From Rhodospirillaceae bacterium (GTDB taxonomy: Bacteria; Pseudomonadota; Alphaproteobacteria; Rhodospirillales; Rhodospirillaceae), in assembly GCA_018666155.1 (NCBI GenBank), contig JABJAH010000002.1, positions 1 through 42,150 of the forward strand: 42,150 nt of DNA, in the 5' to 3' direction. The position numbers and the translations under genes were made by a program. The notes beneath the pieces are model-generated. The model saw only the letters and a program-made list of their open reading frames with translations. It was not told the origin of the DNA and did no database searches. Positions 24,353 to 32,714 of this stretch are shown piece by piece. The number at the start of each line of letters is the position of its first letter. Within the stretch, counting starts at the first letter, position 1.

Positions 24353-24436
24353 CGTGGGGAAAAAACCCACAATTTATTATTGACGTGGATATTTTCCCCA
24401 CGTATGTTCATTCCAGTTCGTGGGGATATTACCCAC
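24353..24436. promoter_or_regulatory. Three copies of an 18-bp operator, CGTGGGGAWAWWAYCCAC
   Basis: Copy 1 is at 24353-24370 (plus), copy 2 at about 24385-24402 (minus), copy 3 at 24419-24436 (plus). All share CGTGGGGA and CCAC with an A/T centre, giving the partial palindrome GTGGG-N7-CCCAC. They lie between the divergent DUF6502 and 80-residue genes. Copy 2 falls between the -35 and -10 of the plus-strand promoter. Confidence 0.85.
24380..24408 (+). promoter_or_regulatory. Candidate promoter of the 24471 gene
   Basis: TTGACG (24380-24385) and TATGTT (24403-24408) are 17 bases apart. The spacer is almost entirely operator copy 2, a layout expected for repression. Confidence 0.55.
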
Positions 24437-24470
24437 ACAATAGAAACCGAACATAAAAGGGATTAGAAAA

Positions 24471-24713
24471 ATGACCACCCAAGATTGGAAAAACAGCCTT
24501 CTTCTTCGCAGCTTCGCCTATGGCAGCGCTTTCTCCAGCGCCATGGCTGAAACCAACAGCGCCATCGATCCGGAAACAGCAGCCATCAATGCCCAACTCG
24601 ATGAGCTCGGATTTGACGCCGATATGGTGAACGCCGACCTGGAAGACATGCTGGAAGCCGATCGTTATGGGGCTCTGCAGAGCCTCGGTGTGGTGCTCCC
24701 CCAACACGCCTAA
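24471..24713 (+). CDS. Unknown small acidic protein
   Basis: 80 residues, ATG with AAAAGGGA 8 bases upstream. Family not recognised. The N-terminal half has a weakly hydrophobic Ser/Ala segment (LLLRSFAYGSAFSSAMAE) with no clear signal cleavage. The C-terminal half is acidic and helical (INAQLDELGFDADMVNADLEDML). It is the only gene directly downstream of the triple operator and is followed by a terminator, so it is probably a single-gene transcript. Confidence 0.7.
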   Translation: MTTQDWKNSLLLRSFAYGSAFSSAMAETNSAIDPETAAINAQLDELGFDADMVNADLEDMLEADRYGALQSLGVVLPQHA

Positions 24714-24799
24714 TCCATAGAAATCCCAACGACGGATCGACCGTCCCTTCGGTCCGTCCACTTCGGCTTGCGACACTTTGCGAGTGTAAGCCGTTGGAT

Positions 24800-24857
24800 A
24801 AGACCGACGTCATGTTGCTTTAACTCTCCCTTCCTACCCGGGCATGGCGTCGGTCTT
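24800..24857 (+). terminator. Long-stem terminator-like hairpin
   Basis: A 15-base stem (AAGACCGACGTCATG / CATGGCGTCGGTCTT, one G-T pair) encloses a 28-base loop and is followed by GTTCTT. It probably ends the 80-residue gene. The rest of 24714-25003 shows no gene. Confidence 0.55.
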
Positions 24858-25003
24858 GTTCTTCCCCCAATACAACCTTGAATAACCACCCAACCCTCGT
24901 CTTGGTGACGCCCCCATATGGACGCGACACAAGTATACCCCTGGCCTGGGGCCCTTCCCGTGCCTATGCTGATGTAGCACTCGAAACTAAAGCAGAGACG
25001 ACT

Positions 25004-26482
25004 ATGCAACGCAGAGACCTTCTTAAATCCGCCATGGCAGCCGCAGCCGTATCCGCCCTTACCCTCAAGCAAGCGTGGGCGGAAGATGTGCCAGCCATTT
25101 CACTCGATGGCGACAGCATCACCCTTGATAAAGCTGACATTCGGGATTTCGCGGACAGCCTTGGTGGTATTGTTCTGCAATCGGACAGCGCCGGCTATGA
25201 CATCGCCCGGCAGGTTTGGAACCGCTTTTGGAATCGGCGTCCCGCTCTCATTGTTCGTTGCATCAGCGTCGACGATGTGGTCGCCGCAGTAAATTTTGCC
25301 CGATCTCATAGTCTGCTGACAGCCGTGCGGTGCGGTGGACATAGCATGTCGGGCAAAGGCGTTTGTGACGGCGGCCTCGTCATCGACCTTTCTTACATGA
25401 ATCAAGTCGACATCGACGTCGATAAGAAAATCGCATACGTCCAAGGCGGCGCTCAACTGGGCGACATGGATCGCAAGGCCTTGCCGTTGGGCTTGGCGAC
25501 GACAGCCGGTGTCGTTTCCCACACAGGCGTCGGTGGACTAACCCTAGGCGGTGGCATGGGCCGCTTGCAGCGCCGCTTCGGCCTGGCTATCGACAACGTG
25601 TTGGGCGTCGAGATCGTGACTGCCGACGGCAAAGTCCTGACCGCCAATGACAAGGAAAACCCCGACCTGTATTGGGGCGTGCGCGGCGGCGGTGGCAACT
25701 TCGGCGTCGTCACCAAGTTTATATTCCGCCTACACAACATGAACCCGATGGTCATCAATTTTGGTATTCGCTTTCCGATGGCGGTCGCCAAAGACGCGTT
25801 GAAACTGTATTTCGATTTCACCACGGGCGCTGATGAGGACTTGTTCATTCTAGGTGGTGTTTCGATGCGCGAGGACGGCACCGGTGGCGTCAGCATCGGC
25901 GGCAACTACTTTGGGCCGCCATCAGACGTTGATCGTGTTCTCAAACCCTTGCGTGATTTCGGTAAAACCACGTCGGACCGGGTGATCCCCATTGAATACG
26001 TTAAACTGCAACAGGTAGCCGATGACGGCCTCAACGCGCCTGGCAAACGCCGCTACGCCAAAGGTGGATTTCTGCGCGAGATCAGCGACGACCTCATCAC
26101 CACCATGGTTGAGCGTATGGAACCACTAGCAAGCCGAAGTTTCAGCGTTGGACTGCTACCCATGGATGGCGCTCCGAGCCGCGTTGGCGCAAGCGACACC
26201 GTCTGGGCGCACCGCGATGCCTCCTTCAACATCGACTCAACCAGCACCTGGGCGATGGACAACACGGACGTAGATGAAGAAAACATCTCCTGGAACCGGG
26301 CCTATTGGAAAGACGTTGAGCCCTTCACACGTGGCTTCTACGTTAACCAACTCATTGACGAGAACCAGGGCCAAGTGAATTCAAATTACGGGGCCAACCA
26401 TGCCCGCCTGGTTAAGGTCAAGAACACATACGACCCGACAAACTTCTTCCGCCTCAACGCCAATGTACGACCGACGGTTTAG
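25004..26482 (+). CDS. Tat-exported FAD-linked oxidase (berberine-bridge type)
   Basis: 492 residues from ATG 25004, chosen because it starts a twin-arginine signal (QRRDLLKSAMAAAAVSAL, cleavage near AWA-ED). FAD_binding_4 domain: RPALIVRCISVDDVVAAVNF, CGGHSMSGKG (H113, the probable covalent flavin His), TTAGVVSHTGVGGLTLGGGMG, and RGGGGNFGVVT. The C-terminal BBE motif is NSNYGANHARLVKVKNTYDPTNFF. The Cys used for a second flavin bond in bicovalent relatives is absent from that loop. Expected to oxidise a sugar, alcohol or alkaloid-like substrate in the periplasm, passing electrons to oxygen. Substrate unknown. Confidence 0.9.
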   Translation: MQRRDLLKSAMAAAAVSALTLKQAWAEDVPAISLDGDSITLDKADIRDFADSLGGIVLQSDSAGYDIARQVWNRFWNRRPALIVRCISVDDVVAAVNFARSHSLLTAVRCGGHSMSGKGVCDGGLVIDLSYMNQVDIDVDKKIAYVQGGAQLGDMDRKALPLGLATTAGVVSHTGVGGLTLGGGMGRLQRRFGLAIDNVLGVEIVTADGKVLTANDKENPDLYWGVRGGGGNFGVVTKFIFRLHNMNPMVINFGIRFPMAVAKDALKLYFDFTTGADEDLFILGGVSMREDGTGGVSIGGNYFGPPSDVDRVLKPLRDFGKTTSDRVIPIEYVKLQQVADDGLNAPGKRRYAKGGFLREISDDLITTMVERMEPLASRSFSVGLLPMDGAPSRVGASDTVWAHRDASFNIDSTSTWAMDNTDVDEENISWNRAYWKDVEPFTRGFYVNQLIDENQGQVNSNYGANHARLVKVKNTYDPTNFFRLNANVRPTV

Positions 26483-26521
26483 ACGCCCGGTTAAGGGGCC
26501 CAAAGAAAAAGAGTAAATAGA

Positions 26522-27742
26522 GTGCGCGCGTTTATTGTAGACGATGACAAAACGGTTGCCGGTATCACGACCGGGCTGTTGAAAGCTGGCGACATCGAGT
26601 CTGACGTCGCGGACTTCAACGGCGATATCATCACGCAATTGCGGGCCGGCACCTATGATGTTGTTCTGATGGACATCATGATGCCGAATGTTGATGGCAT
26701 CGAGCTTTGCCGGCAGATCAAAAGCGACAGCGCTTTTGATGCGGTCAAAGTGGTTATCGTATCGGGTAAAGCCTACGATTTTGACAAGCGACGAGCCAAG
26801 CAAGTCGGTGCCAACGGCTACATCACCAAACCGTTAAACCCGGTTCGCTTCGCGGAGGATATCCGCGCCATTGTTGAGGCGTCGTTCAGCGTGACCTATT
26901 GGGGTGTCCGCGGAACGCTTCCGGTGCCCGGGAAGAATTCAATTCGGTATGGTGGCAACACCTCCTGCGTCACCATGGCGTTTCCCAACGACCGCACTCT
27001 CGTTTTCGATGCCGGCACTGGTATCAAAGCGCTTTCGGACTCGATTATGAAGAACCACGGTGGAAAGATGTCCGCCCATTTGTTCATCTCTCATCCCCAT
27101 TGGGACCATATCAACGCCTTCCCGTTTTTCGCGCCCTTCTTCGTGCCGGGCAATAAATTCGAAGTTATTGGTGCCAAGCACGGCGACCGCACAATGGAAG
27201 ACCTCCTTTCGGCGCAGATGGACGATGTGTTTTTTCCCATCCTTGTCACCGACATGGGAGCGTCGATTACGTTCCGCAACATCGGCGAGGAGACGATCAC
27301 CATTGACGATGACATCGTGGTCGACACCATGCTGTTGTCTCATCCAGGCAATTGCCTGGGATACCGCGTCACGTTCGGCGGCAAGTCGATTTGTTACGTC
27401 ACCGACAACGAGCTTTACACCCCAGAGTCTGGTTTTCAGAACCTGCCCTATGAAGCCAAACTCATCGATTTCATTAAAGGCGCGGATATTCTGATTACCG
27501 ACACCACATACTTCGACGAAGATTATCCAAAGCACATCAACTGGGGGCATTCGGCCGTCGGGCGTGTCGTTGAAATTGCCGCTGCTGCCGAGGTTAAATC
27601 TCTTCACCTGTTTCATCACGACCCCGATCAGTCCGACGACGATATTGATCGCAAGCTCTCGGTCGCCCGCGACGCGATGACGGGGCTTAGTTCCAACACG
27701 CTTGTCGAGGCACCCAAAGAAGGGGCCACCTACACGCCCTAA
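26522..27742 (+). CDS. Response-regulator receiver fused to a metallo-beta-lactamase-fold hydrolase
   Basis: 406 residues, GTG start at 26522. The receiver domain (1-120) is complete: D7-D8-D9 acidic pocket, phospho-acceptor D51 in LMDIMMPN, and K103 in ITKP. The second domain (about 122-400) begins SVTYWGVRGTLPVPGKNSIRYGGN and has the full metal site: H191-P-H193-W-D195-H196, H274, D295 and H365. It is similar to MBL hydrolases of the RNase Z/phosphodiesterase-like branch. The output is thus enzymatic rather than DNA-binding, perhaps hydrolysis of a nucleotide or ester controlled by phosphorylation. No histidine kinase is nearby. Soluble, cytoplasmic. Confidence 0.9.
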   Translation: MRAFIVDDDKTVAGITTGLLKAGDIESDVADFNGDIITQLRAGTYDVVLMDIMMPNVDGIELCRQIKSDSAFDAVKVVIVSGKAYDFDKRRAKQVGANGYITKPLNPVRFAEDIRAIVEASFSVTYWGVRGTLPVPGKNSIRYGGNTSCVTMAFPNDRTLVFDAGTGIKALSDSIMKNHGGKMSAHLFISHPHWDHINAFPFFAPFFVPGNKFEVIGAKHGDRTMEDLLSAQMDDVFFPILVTDMGASITFRNIGEETITIDDDIVVDTMLLSHPGNCLGYRVTFGGKSICYVTDNELYTPESGFQNLPYEAKLIDFIKGADILITDTTYFDEDYPKHINWGHSAVGRVVEIAAAAEVKSLHLFHHDPDQSDDDIDRKLSVARDAMTGLSSNTLVEAPKEGATYTP

Positions 27743-27820
27743 GTTAGAGAGCGACATGCTGTTCTTCTTTGGACAGACCCGACTGCCAGCGCTAATCTGC
27801 GCCAACCGAAGGAGCACGCC

Positions 27821-28462
27821 ATGACAGACACCAAATACGCGGACGCCAGCTATGGCGAACTGAGCATCGGATTTGGCGAGCGCCCCGCCGTAGTTGTGGT
27901 CGATTTCCAACTCGGTTTTACGGATCCACAATACGCCCTAGGCGGATCACCCCATGTTCATGCCGCTGTCGAACAAACCTCCAAACTGTTGGCCGTGGCC
28001 CGGGAAAATGACGTGCCCGTCGCCAGCTGCCGTGTTGGCTGGGGATCGAAGCGCGATATGGGCTATTGGAAAATCGGCTGCCTCTACGAAGACTGGTTTT
28101 ACGATGATCCACAGACAGCGATGGACCCGCGCGTCTACGACTCAAAGTACGATTTCAATTTCTGGAAGCACGCGCCGTCCATTTTCTTCGGAACACCGTT
28201 GACCAACTTCTTGAACAAGAACAGCGTCGACACGGTGATCGTGACTGGCTGCACCACATCGGGTTGTGTGCGCGCCTCAATCAACGACGCATTTTCCTAT
28301 GGCTACCGCGTGATCGTACCTCACGACTGTTGTGGGGATATGGATCAAGGGCCGCACGACGACAACCTACGTGACGTCGGCCGCCGCTACGCCGACATCA
28401 TGGATGCCGCATCCGTTATGGAACATCTCAACACATCAAAAGGACGCGTCGCGGCCGAGTAA
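27821..28462 (+). CDS. Isochorismatase-family amidase, N-carbamoylsarcosine amidase-like (copy 1)
   Basis: 213 residues, AAGGAG seven bases before the ATG. The cysteine-hydrolase triad is intact: D28 (VVDFQLGF), K116 (FWKHAPSIFFGT) and C149 (GCTTSGCVRAS). The residues around Cys and the FFGTPL block fit N-carbamoylsarcosine amidohydrolase/maleamate amidohydrolase relatives more than isochorismatases proper. It would release ammonia (and CO2 from N-carbamoyl substrates) from a small amide in the cytoplasm. A membrane protein follows by 21 bases. It is a paralogue of 40259-40891. Confidence 0.88.
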   Translation: MTDTKYADASYGELSIGFGERPAVVVVDFQLGFTDPQYALGGSPHVHAAVEQTSKLLAVARENDVPVASCRVGWGSKRDMGYWKIGCLYEDWFYDDPQTAMDPRVYDSKYDFNFWKHAPSIFFGTPLTNFLNKNSVDTVIVTGCTTSGCVRASINDAFSYGYRVIVPHDCCGDMDQGPHDDNLRDVGRRYADIMDAASVMEHLNTSKGRVAAE

Positions 28463-28482
28463 AAGGCCCGCGCGGTATCGTT

Positions 28483-29199
28483 ATGGATTTAATGTTCGAC
28501 CCTTATACGGTTCTCAAGTTCCTCCACATCATCATGGCCGGCCTTTGGCTGGGCATGGATATGGGCGTCTATAACGCAGGGGCTCGGCTGAGCAATCCAA
28601 AGCTATCCATCGAGACCCGAGCTGCGATGGGCAAACTGGGCGGCTTCCTCGATATGGGACCACGCTCAGCCGTGGTCATTCTATTGATGCTGGGCATTAC
28701 CATGACGGCTCTCGGCGGCTGGGGATTCACCGGCGGCTATGGCCCTGATCTTGCCCTGGCCGCAGCCGTGGTCGGCGTCGTCTGGCTCTCCGGTCTGTGG
28801 CACCAATTCTGGGTAGACCATCCCAACCTTGGCGAGACGCGGCCCGACAAGCACGTCAAATTTCAGCAGCATTTCCGGCGCATTGATCTCACCATGCGGA
28901 TCATCGTCACTGCGATCCTCGCCGGGACAGCGATATGGTCGTTGGTCGGAGACGGCCCCATCATTGCCACATGGTTAGCGGTCAAGTTGGTTCTCTTCGC
29001 GATCATCGTGTCTTGCGGCATCGGCATCCGCATTTATCTGCCGGATACCCGCAAAGCCATAGCCGATATTTTTGCCAACGGCTCCACACCTGAACGGGAA
29101 GCGGAATTGACACGCCGCCGCTCCAAGATGCTGATCTTTGTAAAGACGATCTGGACGCTGGTTGCGGTTGTTATTTGGATTTCAGTGGCGAAGTTTTAG
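28483..29199 (+). CDS. Integral membrane protein, CopD/DUF2269-like
   Basis: 238 residues with five to six membrane helices. It begins VLKFLHIIMAGLWLGMDMGVY; the HIIMAGLWLG pattern with a helix-borne His is like CopD and DUF2269 membrane families that may bind haem or metal. Further His residues sit in LWHQFWVDHP. Same strand as and just after the amidase, so probably co-transcribed. It converges with the DUF420 gene (7-base gap). Role unknown. Confidence 0.7.
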   Translation: MDLMFDPYTVLKFLHIIMAGLWLGMDMGVYNAGARLSNPKLSIETRAAMGKLGGFLDMGPRSAVVILLMLGITMTALGGWGFTGGYGPDLALAAAVVGVVWLSGLWHQFWVDHPNLGETRPDKHVKFQQHFRRIDLTMRIIVTAILAGTAIWSLVGDGPIIATWLAVKLVLFAIIVSCGIGIRIYLPDTRKAIADIFANGSTPEREAELTRRRSKMLIFVKTIWTLVAVVIWISVAKF

Positions 29200-29206
29200 G
29201 GCACGC

Positions 29207-29638
29207 TCACGCCGCAAAGCCAAAGAAGTACAACGGATAGGCCGTCAGCCCGGTCAGGGTCATGGCGATCATCCCAGCTTTGCCCCAACGGCGATGGGTC
29301 GCACTAAACGCGCCCGGCACCGGCGGTCGATCAAACCGCTTCAACGAAAAGATAATCAGCCCAGTCCAAATGATCGAGGTCGTCACTGCTATGAGCAGAT
29401 GGATGTAAATGATGGCCGTCAGCCACCACGCGTCCGCATAGGGGCTTGGTGCAATCAAGGCAAACGTGCCGCCGTTAATGCGGATGTCGATTTCAAAAAG
29501 AATCACCGCGACCGCCAAAACACCAGCCAGCCACAGCTGGGTGCGTTTATGGGTCTGATAGTGACCAACCCTGACCTTCCGCCAGGAGAAAATCAGAACC
29601 GGCAGAATGACAATGAAAGAGAGAATCACGAGGTCCAT
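29207..29638 (-). CDS. DUF420-like membrane protein
   Basis: 143 residues from ATG 29638, which has GGGGA seven to eight bases upstream; ATG 29680 (157 residues) is the alternative. Four membrane helices with His residues at helix ends: VGHYQTHKRTQLWLAG, IIYIHLLIAVTTSIIW, and SATHRRWGKAGMIAM. This layout fits the DUF420/YozB-CtaM family linked to cytochrome oxidase maturation, but no oxidase gene is present here. Confidence 0.65.
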   Translation of the reverse strand: MDLVILSFIVILPVLIFSWRKVRVGHYQTHKRTQLWLAGVLAVAVILFEIDIRINGGTFALIAPSPYADAWWLTAIIYIHLLIAVTTSIIWTGLIIFSLKRFDRPPVPGAFSATHRRWGKAGMIAMTLTGLTAYPLYFFGFAA

Positions 29639-29769
29639 AAGAATGTCCCCGCGCGTGCCGAGAAAGCCAGAAGGAAGCATAGAGATCACCCAATATCCGA
29701 GGTTGCGTGAAGCATAACGACCGTCTAAGGAATGGTTATATTTGTCCAGACCAAATTAGGAGCGCGGCC

Positions 29770-30579
29770 GTGCCCACAGCAAATATCAATGGTCATTCGA
29801 TGTATTACGAAACCCATGGCGAAGGGGTGCCCGTGCTGGTTCAAGGCGGCTGGGGCTCTTTTTGTCACGGTGGACATGGGCATTTGCCGCGAGGGCTAAG
29901 CGACGGCTATCAAGCCATCATTATCGATTATCGCGGTCTCTATGACTCTGACGACGATTTGTCACAGGAGTCGAGCATCGACATGTATGCGGATGATGCC
30001 ATCCAACTGCTGGAGCATCTCGGTCACACCGACGGCACGCACTTGATCGGCTTGGTGGGCATGGGCGCCTGCATTGCCCAAGTGATGGCGATTAAACGGC
30101 CGGACATGGTGCGCTCGATGATGAACATGGGCGCATGGTCCGATGCCACCGACCCGCTGTTTAACGAACAGATTCGTCTTTTCCTCGATGTTCACCGCGA
30201 AATGGGCTGGGAAGCATTTCAGCGCTTTGTCTGCATGATGTCCTTCCGGCCTGACTTCTATAACGAGAATTACGAACGCCTACTCGGCCCCGATGGCCCG
30301 TGGCGTGAGTTGAATGGCAGGCTTCCGGCGCACGAGCGATTCATTCACGCCTGCCTTAATCACAACGTCACCGATCAACTGGGGCAGATTAAATGTCCGA
30401 CCTTGGTCATCCACAGCCACATGGATACGGTCACAAGTCCGCGCATGACCCGGCCGATTCAAGAGGGCATTCCGAATGCGGAAGGTCTGGACTTGCTAGA
30501 AGTCGCCCACGTGGTTGCCGGTAAAGAACAGAAAATTGAGTTCTGTAAAATTGTGTTGGACTGGCTGGCCCGGGTCTAA
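29770..30579 (+). CDS. Alpha/beta-hydrolase-fold protein lacking the nucleophile Ser
   Basis: 269 residues from GTG 29770 (AGGAG seven bases upstream). The fold is clear: NGHSMYYETHGEGVPVLVQGGW (oxyanion loop region), IIIDYRGLYDSD, a strand TLVIHSHMD (acid D219) and LLEVAHVV (H247). At the nucleophile elbow, where GxSxG is expected, the sequence is L95-V96-G97-M98-G99-A: the Ser position holds Gly. DNA reading confirms this. The protein is therefore either inactive, uses a different mechanism, or acts as a binding protein. Its stop overlaps the convergent TauE gene by four bases. Confidence 0.82.
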   Translation: MPTANINGHSMYYETHGEGVPVLVQGGWGSFCHGGHGHLPRGLSDGYQAIIIDYRGLYDSDDDLSQESSIDMYADDAIQLLEHLGHTDGTHLIGLVGMGACIAQVMAIKRPDMVRSMMNMGAWSDATDPLFNEQIRLFLDVHREMGWEAFQRFVCMMSFRPDFYNENYERLLGPDGPWRELNGRLPAHERFIHACLNHNVTDQLGQIKCPTLVIHSHMDTVTSPRMTRPIQEGIPNAEGLDLLEVAHVVAGKEQKIEFCKIVLDWLARV

Positions 30580-31328
30580 AGCGCATCCACGATCAACGCG
30601 CCGCCCGAGAGCAATAAAAGAGCTAAGACGATAGTGCGGAAGGTTTGTTCGCTGACTTTGAGATAAGTCCGCGCACCGAGCCATGACCCAAGCACGGTGA
30701 GCGGCGTCGCAACGACAGCGAGCGTTAAGACTGTAGTATCGACCAGTCCTGCGATCGCCATACCTACAGCGGCGAAAGCGAGAACAACCAAATTGAACGG
30801 TTGGTAGATCGCCCGTTGCCCTGCCGACGGTCCACCTCGCATCTGCAACCAGACGATGGGGAATGGACCGGACAATCCGGCAAAGCCGCCAAGGACACCT
30901 CCACCAAGCCCGATCCCAGCATCAGCAACGCGTCCGCCCCAGGATCCGATGCTAAAGCGCGCCGCGCCGGACAATTGAGATATGGCGAATACAACGAGAA
31001 AAACACCCACCGCCACTCGTATCGTTCCGGGCCCAGCGAGAGATAAGGCGACCACGCCGAGGGGTATCCCGACCAGTCCGCCAATCAAATAGGGCCTGGC
31101 TGTAGCCCAATCGAACGTCGGGCGGGTCGTTGCCAAGCCAACAATATGGGCAACTACAGCTGCAATCGTCACAAGCGGTGGAATTAAAATCGGCGGCAAG
31201 ACATGTAGCCACAGCCCTGACGCGATGAGGGCGGTGCCGAACCCAGCGAAGCCCGTGGTGAAACCGGCGACGAGAGCACCGGCAGCGACGACAAGCAGGG
31301 TGACAAACTCAAGGTCTGCAAAAATCAT
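30576..31328 (-). CDS. TauE/SafE-family sulfite/organic anion exporter
   Basis: 250 residues, about eight membrane helices in two related halves, each opening with a GFAGFG or GFAGLSG motif (AGFTTGFAGFGTALIASG; GGVLGGFAGLSGPFPIVWLQ) as in TauE/SafE permeases. Family members move sulfite, sulfoacetate or related small anions across the inner membrane. Convergent with the alpha/beta-hydrolase gene. Substrate cannot be read from the sequence. Confidence 0.88.
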   Translation of the reverse strand: MIFADLEFVTLLVVAAGALVAGFTTGFAGFGTALIASGLWLHVLPPILIPPLVTIAAVVAHIVGLATTRPTFDWATARPYLIGGLVGIPLGVVALSLAGPGTIRVAVGVFLVVFAISQLSGAARFSIGSWGGRVADAGIGLGGGVLGGFAGLSGPFPIVWLQMRGGPSAGQRAIYQPFNLVVLAFAAVGMAIAGLVDTTVLTLAVVATPLTVLGSWLGARTYLKVSEQTFRTIVLALLLLSGGALIVDAL

Positions 31329-31370
31329 GCGCCAGACATAGCACGATAGAATTGTTTGGACAGCGCCAGG

Positions 31371-32594
31371 CTAGACCCGGGTGCCCAGACGCGCTTTACC
31401 GTCTTCCGACGCCATTTCGGCACCGTCGATTAAGGGATCACCGGTCGGCACTTCAAGCAGATACTTTCCGGTCGGGGCCATCGAATGATCCCATTGCAGT
31501 TCGATATGCGTTGTCACCGTACGGCAATCCCGGAAGTGACGCTGAACGGGGTTGCGGCCGGTCTGGGCAGATACACCCATCATACCCGACAACCGCTCTG
31601 CCGCTTTGACACATAAGCGTGATGCGAAAGTCATGTCGCGTTTCGCGGACAGAAGGTCTTCGCCGACAATGTCTTGCCCTGCAGATCCACGGTCGTGCAG
31701 AAGCGTGCAGAAATTCTCGACGATCAAATTGGCTGCATGAATTTCCGCGGCCGCCTCACCGACCCGAACCTGGACCGGCACCTGATCAACAATAGACTCT
31801 CCGAACAGGGCGCCCTTCCGGGTTTTCGTCATCGCCGCGTAGTCCTGCAACGCTCCCATCGCGGTACCGACAAGAATGCCCGCGAACCAGCTCTTTTGGT
31901 ACGCCGCGGGACGCACTTTGTAGATATAGCTGTCATGTAGTTTTGAGCCCGGTGGATTGGGTGACAACATGTCTTGCATGGTGATGACTCGATGGGCCGG
32001 GATGCGGGCACCACTGACTTTGATGTGATGGCTTCCTGTTCCGCGTAAGCCCTCTGCGGTCCAGTTGCCTTCGTTCTCCCAATCGCTGGGCTGAAGCAAA
32101 ACGAAGTGGGTAAATATCGGCCCGTCACCGAGCTTGGCTGTAACCATCGCCCCATTGGCGTGATCGATACCGCTGGTGAACCCCCACCGGCCCGTCAATT
32201 CATAGCCGTCGTCCGTTTCCACGAGGCCGCCGCCGCCCGCCGAGCCCGTGGCGACGATGGGTTCTGGATTGGCGGCAAAAAATTCTTCCTGGGCGTCCGC
32301 GCCAAAACGGGCGACCCACATGACATGAGAGAACACCAGGCCGGCAATCCATCCTGCCGACCCACAGGCCTGAGAGATTTCCCGGGATACGTCCATATGG
32401 GCGCCCCAATCCATTTCCCAGCCGCCAAAGCGACGCGGCATATAAACCTTATGAAGGCCCGCAACTTTGAGGTCGGCCACAGTCTCATCGGGGAGACGGC
32501 GGAGGTCTTCTGCTTCCTCAGCGCGATCACGCAGACTGGGGATCAGCGCTCGCGCTGCGGTGACGAGTTCATCCTTGGTCGGGTTGTTGGCCAT
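31371..32594 (-). CDS. Flavin-dependent monooxygenase, HsaA/DszC type (paralogue)
   Basis: 407 residues from ATG 32594 (AAGGCGAG nine bases upstream); the open frame extends 20 codons more. Same layout as the gene at 1923-3140: YMPRRFGGWEMDWGAHMDVSR, GRWGFTSGIDHANG, GLRGTGSHHIKVSG, DSYIYKVRPAAYQKSW and NPVQRHFRD. A paralogue pair by eye. It would use reduced flavin from a separate reductase. Substrate unknown. Confidence 0.86.
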   Translation of the reverse strand: MANNPTKDELVTAARALIPSLRDRAEEAEDLRRLPDETVADLKVAGLHKVYMPRRFGGWEMDWGAHMDVSREISQACGSAGWIAGLVFSHVMWVARFGADAQEEFFAANPEPIVATGSAGGGGLVETDDGYELTGRWGFTSGIDHANGAMVTAKLGDGPIFTHFVLLQPSDWENEGNWTAEGLRGTGSHHIKVSGARIPAHRVITMQDMLSPNPPGSKLHDSYIYKVRPAAYQKSWFAGILVGTAMGALQDYAAMTKTRKGALFGESIVDQVPVQVRVGEAAAEIHAANLIVENFCTLLHDRGSAGQDIVGEDLLSAKRDMTFASRLCVKAAERLSGMMGVSAQTGRNPVQRHFRDCRTVTTHIELQWDHSMAPTGKYLLEVPTGDPLIDGAEMASEDGKARLGTRV

Positions 32595-32714
32595 GCAAAC
32601 TAACTCGCCTTGATGGTTTGAAATCAAACGGGTGATGAGATAATGCGGATTCACCGGTGAAAAGAAATTATAAACTTTCGCCTGTCCAAAAATGGAGCCT
32701 GGCAGATGTGGGGC

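Noticed and set aside
26939..27931. 330-codon minus-strand open frame across the receiver-MBL gene
   Set aside because: Antisense to the intact metal-site region of a recognised protein and crosses into the next gene.
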